Of a stretch of DNA of 64,000 nt, positions 57,292-64,000 are shown in pieces. The translations under genes were made by a program, and so were the position numbers. The notes below the pieces were generated by a model. The model had not been told where the DNA came from, did not search any database, and was given only the letters and a program-made list of their open reading frames with translations. The stretch comes from JBBROS01 sp965217935. GTDB lineage: Bacteria; Pseudomonadota; Alphaproteobacteria; Acetobacterales; Acetobacteraceae. The stretch spans positions 2,976,001-3,040,000 of the forward strand of contig OZ244581.1 in NCBI GenBank assembly GCA_965217935.1, given 5' to 3'. How positions within the stretch are numbered: the stretch's first letter is position 1; the number at the start of each line of letters is the position of its first letter.

Positions 57292-58077
57292 TCACTGTCT
57301 TGATCCAGCCATACGGTGCAGGATTTCCATCTCGAGTGGCTTGATGATCGCGGTCAGTGGGGGTGTCGCCATGCGGAGCCGATTACCATCGAGTTCGAGA
57401 CCCGCTCGGCGCATCTCCTCAGGATTGCTTAGGCGGCTAATTAAAGCGCGCAGTAACTGGACATCCCCCATGGGTAAACATTCAGTCAGGGGCTGTGGTG
57501 GCCCCTCGTTGTGTGTCTGTTGCTGATTTGTACTACCAGACAGCAGCGAATTGAGTTCAATACCTGGCAGAGATCTAAGCCCCTTGGTGAGGATTTCGAG
57601 GCGCCTTCTTGCAAGACGGCCCTCCTCAATTTCGTACCGCACAGTCTGCCGCATTTCGACACTGGATAGCTGCGCAATTGCGTCCTCGATCTCCTGCTGG
57701 CGCTGCGAGGGGCGCTTCCTGATCTCCAGTGGCTTCAAGCGCTCATTCTCGCGGGCGGTGACATACGCTCTAAGAGTGGTGTCGGCGGAGATGAACACCC
57801 GAGTGGGTCCCGTCCACTCCCGAGCGCCTTGCTTGAGCCGAGCCTTGACGAATTTGTCGATGTTCGATGGGTTGATCTTCGCGTTACGGCCCAAGCCTCC
57901 ATCAGTGCCGTATACGAGTCGATGGACTTCCGCCGCGCCGCCGCTTTCTATCGCATCGCAGGCCATGACCAAGCGCTCAATGGACGCTAGGCGGACATGC
58001 GGCCTTTCGGATAACGTTTCGGCTTCAACCCTCAGCCTTTCCAAAACCTGCTCCGAAGCCTGCTTGGTCGTCATCAT
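57292..58077 (-). CDS. GmtX-like protein of the mobile trio
   Basis: 261 residues. N-terminal region (VLERLRVEAETLSERPHVRL, ASIERLVMACDAIE) and a HTH-like block (RNAKINPSNIDKFVKARLKQ) followed by a segment with a basic-helical linker, a layout I associate with GmtX of Gamma-Mobile-Trio elements. No catalytic motif. ATG 58077 overlaps the gmtZ-like stop (ATGA), making it the last gene of the operon. In known trios all three proteins are needed for movement; role of X is unknown. Confidence 0.55.
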   Translation of the reverse strand: MMTTKQASEQVLERLRVEAETLSERPHVRLASIERLVMACDAIESGGAAEVHRLVYGTDGGLGRNAKINPSNIDKFVKARLKQGAREWTGPTRVFISADTTLRAYVTARENERLKPLEIRKRPSQRQQEIEDAIAQLSSVEMRQTVRYEIEEGRLARRRLEILTKGLRSLPGIELNSLLSGSTNQQQTHNEGPPQPLTECLPMGDVQLLRALISRLSNPEEMRRAGLELDGNRLRMATPPLTAIIKPLEMEILHRMAGSRQ

Positions 58078-61000
58078 GCTTCTGCCTTGATCAGCGCTGT
58101 TAAAGTAGGCAAGTGGACTGGAAGCCCAGCAATTTCTTCTGAGAGGAGTTCCCGAATTTCCGTGTCCAAAGCAGGGACATCAGACATCGCCATATCGCCG
58201 TTAAGGAGTCGCTGGATGCCCTCAGCATCCCTCACATGATCGAGGAGAAGATCCCCGAATTGGTTGAGAGCTTGGGTACGGCGGCTCGGTGCCAGCTTGT
58301 AGAAACAGGCACCTAGGTCGTTGTGCCTCGCGACCTCGAGGAGTAAGGCGTCTCGGCGCTCCCTAAGGCCATGCGGGACTTCAAGAGCTGCCCCAAGGAT
58401 CAGGTTGCCGTCCGCAATTACGGTGTGAAGTAGGGCGAGTTGATGGACGGTATCCGTCTGAGTCCTGATGTTGCCCAAATCCAGGCCGGTGAAGATAGGC
58501 ATTTTGCTTCCATCTCCCGACCGATCCAGCATCCTCTCTGCGGTCCAAATCGTGGCCATTTCCGCGCACCACTCCGCATATAGCTCGTCGCGTAACTCGC
58601 GCTGCCGCATGATGAGTGCGCGCAAAACTCTTACCGCCCCGCCATGACCATCGCCGCGGTCTTCCGCCTCCTCGATGTCGCGATTTAAGCTGGCCTCCTG
58701 ATCCGTCGACGCTTTGATCTCCACCATCAGGCCGTTCATGCGGTGTACGAGACCGGCCAGGAAGGCGGGGCCAGTCAGCCGATAGCGGCACCGGGAACAG
58801 GCCCGGGGCCGGAACACAGGCTGGGATGCGTTTTTGTAGATTTCGCCGCCTGTCTTGCAGTCTCCGCCCGGGCAGATCCCGTGGGAGAACATTTCATAGC
58901 TGCCTCCTTCTGCCACGCTGGTGCGAAGAAGCGCTGCTCCAGTGTTATCACCCCGGAGCCTAACCAAACCTCCTAAGATCGATCGGACCTTTGCCTCGAA
59001 TTTGTCCTCGCTTCCAATGAACTCCGTTTTCCCGAGATCCTGTAGGTCCTCAATCGCTTGACGTCGCCGCCGCTCATGGGCCTGTTGCAGCGCTGCGTGT
59101 GTCTTTCGAGGATCCACGTCCTTGTAGTGCCAGGTCATGGCAACCGAAGTATGGCCGACCAACTCGGCAACGATCCACGGCTCGACACCATTCTCCAGGA
59201 GCGTCGAAACGGTTGTTACTCGTAACGAATGGAGGTCCCAACGCGGCCTTCCGTTCAGAATCAGCGGCTCCTCGTAGCCCAGCTTCTCCCTAACGATCGG
59301 CTCGCAATGCCGGAGCAGCGCGGCCCAGTAGCTGTAGATGGTTGCCGTAGTCGGAGGGTGTGACGACCGGGACTCAGGATCGCGAAAGAGGGGGTAAACC
59401 TCAGGGATTGTGCCTTCGGCTGCATACTGCAGCTGAATGTCGCTGCGGCTGGCTTTTAAAGGGGCGCGGCGGGGATTCCATCGGGCCTGCCAGTCGCGCA
59501 AACTGATGAAGCAGTTGGTCGCCCCCGGGTCTACCCAGGGCAACTGATACGGGCCGGTCTTATTAACCGCCAGATACATCCCGAGGACCTTATCCGCTGC
59601 TTTGGGTCCGACTTGGCACACCCTCAAAAAGCCAGCAGATCTATTCTTCGTACGAGAGGGGAGGGGATTCGGGTAGATTTCAATGCGTTCCGGATCCACC
59701 CAGAATTCATCACCCTCACCAGAGTCCATCCACATCGCGGATGACTGACGCATCCCCATGCTAAGCATCATGTCCAGCACGATGGGAACTCCGGGCCAGA
59801 ATAACTCAAGTCGCTCGCCCGAGTCGGGATCGATCACTGTGCGCCAGTGGATATTAGAATGCTTTCTGGGTCCTTCGCTTACGGCAAGCGACCTGGCGAA
59901 TGCAAACCCGTCGCGGCGGTTCTCTTCAACGACAATTTTATGCACTTGCTCCGGAATAAACTTCCGCCGTGTCCGGCCAGTGTTGCTCTCTGCCCAGCCC
60001 AAGTGATCAATCCTGAAATCGATTGGGCAACTCAGCTTCGACGCGAAGCCGTCGCGCAACGCCGCTAGGTTCCACGCCTTCTGCAGATCTGACACAATCC
60101 CTTGCCTGTTGGCTTTATCGAGCTGGCGCACAAATCCGATGAAGGTAAGGTGGGTCCCCATGCCGACGTGGTTGATGTGCAATTCGCGGTCGATCTCCTG
60201 CCAACTCTTCGGGGCGGAATCTCCGAGCTTGATCAGGAAAATTAGCCAGTGGCTTAGGTGGTCGATCTGCCTAGACGGTGCCTGAACCTCGAACATGGGT
60301 AGAAGGCTGCGGAGATCACGGGCCCACTCCTGAATGAATTCCGAAAAGTGGGTGGGAGGATTGCCGTCGATGAGCTTCCGAAATCGCGTAAGTTTATGGG
60401 CTCCAGGGTTCTCGACCCAGGCAAACGCCTCCCTCCCATGATCGCCAGTAAGACTTCGGCCACCGCCGAAGAATCTTGCGTCCGGCCCACCGTCCTCCCA
60501 CGTCTTTCCATGGAAATCGAGGTAAGCCTCGAATATCCGGTTCAATCCGTGGCCCAACTGATCCGCACTAGCTCGCGGCGCGCCGCTGCCTGTCTCGACC
60601 GTGGTGTAGCATCTCTTCAGTTGGAAGAAATGTGCCAGGGTGAAGCCGCTGGAGGCGGACTGGAAAAAGTTCGTGCGGAAAACCAGTTCACGGAAAACCG
60701 GCAAAGAGTAAGCCCAGCTCTTCTTTCCAGGATGCCGGATCAGGTGCTTGGCTAAATTGCGTTCTTTTTCTGGTATGAAAAGAGTCCAGAGGAGGGGCGT
60801 GAGAAGCCGCGGCAGAATGTTTTCACCGCACGTCATTTCCGGTAGAAGAACGTATCCCTTCTGGGCGAGATAGGCGCAGAACCATGGCGCGCCATAGTGG
60901 CGGCCGGCGCGTGCAGCCGTGCTTTTGGCCGTGACTTTTTGCTCTGCATCGAATCTCCACAGAGTGCCCGCCAGGTTATTTAATGCCGTCTCCGCATCCG

Positions 61001-61196
61001 GCGCCTCCTCGAGCATCTGGTCGACAGCCTCGGTGTCAACCACCGATGACTGCGAGAGCTTTACGACGTCATCAAAGGACATGCTTCGGTCTTCGAAGAT
61101 CTCCCTAATAATCATGCGTTGCTGATCCAGCGGCAGATCTTCAGAAGGCGGGAGTCCCGCCCTCCCCACGAACCATGTTCTTCCTAGGATTCCCAT
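58074..61196 (-). CDS. GmtZ-like integrase (large tyrosine recombinase)
   Basis: About 1,040 residues from ATG 61196 (ATG 61115 would give 1,013). Tyrosine-recombinase C-terminal box: LHSLRVTTVSTLL (His-x2-Arg), VGHTSVAMTWHYKDV (His and catalytic Tyr). Beyond it lies a cysteine-rich block, HGICPGGDCKTGGE and RPRACSRCRYRLTGPAFLAG, with CxxxxC/CxxC spacing typical of GmtZ-like integrases, and a long helical tail. The first ~60 codons overlap the 145-residue ORF upstream in another frame. Overlaps gmtX (ATGA). Confidence 0.65.
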   Translation of the reverse strand: MGILGRTWFVGRAGLPPSEDLPLDQQRMIIREIFEDRSMSFDDVVKLSQSSVVDTEAVDQMLEEAPDAETALNNLAGTLWRFDAEQKVTAKSTAARAGRHYGAPWFCAYLAQKGYVLLPEMTCGENILPRLLTPLLWTLFIPEKERNLAKHLIRHPGKKSWAYSLPVFRELVFRTNFFQSASSGFTLAHFFQLKRCYTTVETGSGAPRASADQLGHGLNRIFEAYLDFHGKTWEDGGPDARFFGGGRSLTGDHGREAFAWVENPGAHKLTRFRKLIDGNPPTHFSEFIQEWARDLRSLLPMFEVQAPSRQIDHLSHWLIFLIKLGDSAPKSWQEIDRELHINHVGMGTHLTFIGFVRQLDKANRQGIVSDLQKAWNLAALRDGFASKLSCPIDFRIDHLGWAESNTGRTRRKFIPEQVHKIVVEENRRDGFAFARSLAVSEGPRKHSNIHWRTVIDPDSGERLELFWPGVPIVLDMMLSMGMRQSSAMWMDSGEGDEFWVDPERIEIYPNPLPSRTKNRSAGFLRVCQVGPKAADKVLGMYLAVNKTGPYQLPWVDPGATNCFISLRDWQARWNPRRAPLKASRSDIQLQYAAEGTIPEVYPLFRDPESRSSHPPTTATIYSYWAALLRHCEPIVREKLGYEEPLILNGRPRWDLHSLRVTTVSTLLENGVEPWIVAELVGHTSVAMTWHYKDVDPRKTHAALQQAHERRRRQAIEDLQDLGKTEFIGSEDKFEAKVRSILGGLVRLRGDNTGAALLRTSVAEGGSYEMFSHGICPGGDCKTGGEIYKNASQPVFRPRACSRCRYRLTGPAFLAGLVHRMNGLMVEIKASTDQEASLNRDIEEAEDRGDGHGGAVRVLRALIMRQRELRDELYAEWCAEMATIWTAERMLDRSGDGSKMPIFTGLDLGNIRTQTDTVHQLALLHTVIADGNLILGAALEVPHGLRERRDALLLEVARHNDLGACFYKLAPSRRTQALNQFGDLLLDHVRDAEGIQRLLNGDMAMSDVPALDTEIRELLSEEIAGLPVHLPTLTALIKAEA

Positions 61197-61578
61197 GCGC
61201 GTCAATTCGCGGGATGAGTCCAACGGCAAGAAGCGCACTGACGATTGCTTTCTGGTGTATATATTGCAGTTTTGGAACGCGAGACGCGGCGCTCTTAAAC
61301 CCGACACAACTATCCGATTTGACCACTGAGCTATCGAACAGGTACGTATCATTGAAAATGCGCCATTCCGCAAACTCGGATGGAGTCTTGCTAAATGCGT
61401 CGCAAAGCATCTGCCGCAACTCAGCCTTGAAGCTTTCCAAGGCGGCTTTGAGATGTGGCAGAGACATCTCTTTGAGCCCTATCAGAGCCACGGATCCGGG
61501 CGCGGTAGCGATGGCATTGCCCTCGTCATCTAAGGTCACGAGGTCGGCATCGCCCACCTGCTTGTATCGGAAGATCAT
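61141..61578 (-). CDS. 145-residue ORF between recombinase and integrase
   Basis: Starts with ATG 61578 overlapping the gmtY stop (ATGA) and ends at 61141 inside the 5' part of the integrase frame. No domain is recognised; the middle reads SKTPSEFAEWRIFNDTYLFD and KLQYIHQKAIVSALLAVGLI. It may be a separate operon protein, or the displaced N-terminus of the integrase: a single +1 shift between about 61215 and 61160 would fuse the two into one ~1,160-residue protein. Confidence 0.5.
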   Translation of the reverse strand: MIFRYKQVGDADLVTLDDEGNAIATAPGSVALIGLKEMSLPHLKAALESFKAELRQMLCDAFSKTPSEFAEWRIFNDTYLFDSSVVKSDSCVGFKSAASRVPKLQYIHQKAIVSALLAVGLIPRIDAHGNPRKNMVRGEGGTPAF

Positions 61579-63110
61579 GCGGGGGTCTCAATCCGGAGTA
61601 GGCCCCGGTCATGTTGCTGGCGCGCTTCACCAAGGCCTGTCGCTACTTTTCGGCCGACACGCCCATAGTCGTCCTGTGAATTCAATCGCCTGTGGCCCAT
61701 CATAATCTGCAGGTCATCGCGGGAGATGGTGAGCGAATCCGCGCAAGCTTTGTAGAAGTGTCGGAGGCCATGGAGGTTCCTGCCCCAGCGATGAGGCTCA
61801 AGGCCGCAGCGGCGGCATGCACCGTCCCACGCGGCCTCTACATTGCTTTTCTTAAGAATGTCGCCCCTAAGTTCTCTGGTTAGGTCGGCAATATTAACGT
61901 AGAAGAAAGGGTGTCGTTTGCTGGTCTCGTGCAGCCGATGAAACTCGCGGATCTCGCCGGCGCATTCGGCGAACAGGTTTGCCGCTCGGCCATGCAACCA
62001 GAATACCTCGCTTAGCAACATTTCACGATTCAGGTAGAGTGTTTCCTTCCATCCTGCATACAAAGGATGTCTTCTGCTAAGCTCCTTCCTTGGAGTCATA
62101 CTATAGCGTTCACGCAGGAACTGACGCCGGGTGGCGCCAGGTTTTCCCACATCGCCGATGTAGCGTGACGCTATCGGGTCCGCACGCAGAAATAGAATAT
62201 CGTCGTCTATGCCATCGTATCCGAGCAGCAAGCGGCGCGCAGACCCAGGGAGCACATCGATCTGCCATGCTTGTAGTTGCTCACTAATACGCAACCCGCC
62301 AAACGCGCCGACAAGCCAAAGGGCACGAAAGACCGGGTTCCGCTCGTTCTCGATGATGCTCCAAATGTCCTCCTCAGGCATGACCGACCGTATGCTGCTG
62401 CCATTGCTGCGCACGCCGATCGCGACCGGCGGCATGGCAATCTCGGGGCCATATAGTCGGTTCCAGTATTCCCGTGCGCCATTGAGATGGACGAGGAAAT
62501 CTCGCTCTTTTAGCTCCGCTGCTGTCCTTAACCGTTTCAACGACGGACTGCGTACATCAACGGCCTGTTGCAACCGGCCCAGGGAGACATATCCCCAAGT
62601 CAGGGAAGCAAAGCGGAAATATCGCACAAGCGACTTGAACTCGGCACGCAACGCGTCAAAGGCAAGGGATTTCCACCGAAGGCCGCCAAGACGGGAAGCC
62701 CCATGTGAGATGTTGCCGTTATGTCGCCAAATCAGGTAGGCATATATCAAGTAGTCAATTTCGTTGTCGGGAAGTGGCATCCCATTCCAAAAAATAATAT
62801 AGAAATCGCAAAAACGGCCAATGGTGTCGATGTCCCGTTCGATTGTCGGAATGTCATAGGCCTGAAGCGATGCCCTCGCGTAGACCAGAGCTTCCCTTTG
62901 CCAGTTGACCGTGCCAGCCTCATCCTCCACGAACAGGAATGGGAGCGGAATAACCCCATCAACACCGAGCATAGGGATGGATCTCACAATCGTGAACGGG
63001 CCGTTGTGGGATGTTTCGTCCCTTGTTCCGGGCCGAAGACGATCGGCGAGGTATTTGAGGTCTTCGGCAGGGATGGAGAGGCCGCTAGAGGATGCTCGGT
63101 AGGAAGTCAT
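61575..63110 (-). CDS. GmtY-like site-specific tyrosine recombinase
   Basis: 511 residues. Catalytic residues are present: AFGGLRISEQLQAW (first Arg), LHGLRHFYKACADSL (His-x2-Arg), IMMGHRRLNSQDDYGRV (His and nucleophilic Tyr). The N-terminal half is a core-binding domain (YARASLQAYDIPTIERDIDT, GRFCDFYIIFWNG). ATG 63110 overlaps an upstream 89-residue ORF (ATGA). Should cut and rejoin at the island ends. Confidence 0.7.
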   Translation of the reverse strand: MTSYRASSSGLSIPAEDLKYLADRLRPGTRDETSHNGPFTIVRSIPMLGVDGVIPLPFLFVEDEAGTVNWQREALVYARASLQAYDIPTIERDIDTIGRFCDFYIIFWNGMPLPDNEIDYLIYAYLIWRHNGNISHGASRLGGLRWKSLAFDALRAEFKSLVRYFRFASLTWGYVSLGRLQQAVDVRSPSLKRLRTAAELKERDFLVHLNGAREYWNRLYGPEIAMPPVAIGVRSNGSSIRSVMPEEDIWSIIENERNPVFRALWLVGAFGGLRISEQLQAWQIDVLPGSARRLLLGYDGIDDDILFLRADPIASRYIGDVGKPGATRRQFLRERYSMTPRKELSRRHPLYAGWKETLYLNREMLLSEVFWLHGRAANLFAECAGEIREFHRLHETSKRHPFFYVNIADLTRELRGDILKKSNVEAAWDGACRRCGLEPHRWGRNLHGLRHFYKACADSLTISRDDLQIMMGHRRLNSQDDYGRVGRKVATGLGEARQQHDRGLLRIETPA

Positions 63111-63376
63111 AGCGCCGTCACAGTGTGGCTACGCCCGTTCAGCCGATGGCAGATCGTGTCCTGCCGTAGACGATCCCGCCCGACCAGGGACTTGCCCCGG
63201 ATCGAAACGTCATCTTCAATGTTGTGTGCAAATGGCAGTGAGGGGCAGACATTAGGGTTCGAGACCCAAACGCACGCAAATCTGCAAGGAGGATGTAGGC
63301 TGGCAACAGTCACCCGTGTTCCCTCTCCGTTCGACACAGGGAATATAGGCCGATCATCGGACTGGAATTGACGCAT
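63107..63376 (-). CDS. Small ORF upstream of the recombinase
   Basis: 89 residues, ending in a TGA that overlaps the gmtY-like ATG (ATGA), the same coupling seen elsewhere in this operon. The last 35 residues (GKSLVGRDRLRQDTICHRLN..SHTVTA) look like a small HTH. A short hypothetical with no family; could be a regulator or excision factor. It lies in the ~400-base gap before the divergent ATPase gene. Confidence 0.4.
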   Translation of the reverse strand: MRQFQSDDRPIFPVSNGEGTRVTVASLHPPCRFACVWVSNPNVCPSLPFAHNIEDDVSIRGKSLVGRDRLRQDTICHRLNGRSHTVTAL

Positions 63377-63513
63377 GTCTGGGATGTGTTTTTGATATAG
63401 CTGCTTCGTTCCCTTGACGCAGGACTTGGACAGGATGCGCCACCTGGGAAGGGTTTCTTTTTTGAGCGCAGGCAGTGCTTTTACAATTCAATCGTCGATG
63501 GCGGTGCGTTCGT

Positions 63514-64000
63514 GAGCGGGACAGAGTTCCTACAGCCCGACAATGAGCAGATCCGGCACCAGGTTCGGGGTATCCTGGACAGCTACAGCCATGAATGGGA
63601 CCTGCTGGCTGAACTTCTCCAAAATTCGGTCGATGCAATCCGCGAGAAGAACTTGGGTAAGGGACACATTTCCCTGCTCGTAGACGCGTCGACCAGACTT
63701 ATTCGCGTCCGGGATAACGGGGGTGGCATAGACCCAACCCAGATCTCGCGCCTCATGAGGCCGTTCGGCACCAACAAGTCAAGCAAGCCGAAGCAGATCG
63801 GGGAAAAGGGGGTCGGCCTCAAGTTCGTGATGTTTTCAAGCTCCAAAATCAAACTTTCAACTCGGAGTTCTGAAGGGGCGTGCACGGCCACGGTCCTGGA
63901 TGCGGCCGCTTGGCTGGATTCTGAGAACAAATCATTCCTGCTGCTTTCCATTGATCCTCAAACCCACCTTGCGGGCATGGGGACGGAAGTCGAAATAACG
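63514..64000 (+). CDS. GHKL (Hsp90/MutL-type) ATPase, partial at the right edge
   Basis: At least 162 residues. The ATP-binding Bergerat fold is clear: LLAELLQNSVDAIREKN (N box), VRDNGGGIDPTQI (G1), PFGTNKS and GEKGVGLKFVMFSSSKI (G2). GTG 63514 was chosen; GTG 63475 is open in frame. It reads away from the recombinase operon, as the first cargo gene. Such ATPases occur in phage-defence gene sets, but the effector half lies outside the window. Confidence 0.75.

Larger units (their letters stand above)
56130..64000. mobile_element. Gamma-Mobile-Trio-like integrative island, left end (right end outside window)
   Basis: Lower GC than the host, starts within gapR, and carries an integration module of a tyrosine recombinase (GmtY-like), a 1,000-residue integrase with zinc-finger-like block (GmtZ-like) and a GmtX-like protein in one minus-strand operon. 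The region also has an intact gapR homologue, an HNH endonuclease remnant and a divergent GHKL ATPase gene as first cargo. Confidence 0.6.

Noticed and set aside
58074..63110. RIT element (three short tyrosine recombinases in trio)
   Set aside because: Sizes and motifs differ: only two genes carry a recombinase box and one is about 1,000 residues with a Cys-rich block.

Overview
The window is a GC-rich chromosomal segment of an alphaproteobacterium. Marker genes and gene orders support this: ispH-thrB-rnhA, kdsB-pheA, rph/rdgB beside hrcA, pyk next to a DUF1244 gene and gapR (DUF2312), an NdvA/ChvA-type glucan exporter, a DUF1127 protein and an ISAzo13-type insertion sequence. A Rhodospirillales/Acetobacteraceae-like host fits best, but that assignment is inference.

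Layout. 0-5 kb: the tail of a PEP-CTERM exopolysaccharide locus (prsR, prsT) and a GT4 glycosyltransferase. 5.3-8.4 kb: rnhA, thrB, ispH and a lipoprotein. 8.5-13.2 kb: a tandem glycine riboswitch in front of gcvT-gcvH-gcvP. 13.2-15.9 kb: DUF1127, a LysR regulator and an OmpA-type lipoprotein. 16.0-17.6 kb: an IS630 element inserted at the end of a small palindromic repeat, beside a decayed toxin-antitoxin pair. 17.6-23.0 kb: SDR, pheA, kdsB, a histidinol-phosphatase-like enzyme and a family-5 solute-binding protein. 23.0-31.1 kb: nine tightly overlapped minus-strand genes for a surface polysaccharide. They encode glycosyltransferases, a sugar nucleotidyltransferase, a TIGR04290-like methyltransferase, a FemAB-like acyltransferase and a glycosidase whose TIM barrel looks circularly permuted. 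31-43.4 kb: nhaA, atzEG-like amidase, rdgB, rph, oxidoreductase, hrcA, epmB-efp, suhB and an OmpA/MotA-like/MotB-like envelope operon. 43.6-49.5 kb: a graveyard of insertion sequences and a broken serine protease-RTX gene around rpmE. 49.6-56 kb: pdxY, ndvA, a CBS protein, pyk, DUF1244 and the first half of gapR.

From about 56.13 kb to the right edge the base composition falls and a mobile island begins inside the 3' part of gapR. The island carries its own intact gapR homologue, a decayed HNH endonuclease, and a minus-strand operon that I read as a Gamma-Mobile-Trio-like module (GmtY recombinase, GmtZ integrase, GmtX). Two extra small ORFs are coupled to that operon. A divergent GHKL ATPase gene, cut by the window edge, is the first cargo gene. 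This island is the best candidate for an under-described system here.

A second new-looking feature is a family of ~105-bp palindromic TA-flanked repeats. Their terminal TAG serves as the stop codon of prsT, of the HTH antitoxin-like gene (before IS630 inserted, and still after) and of rpmE.
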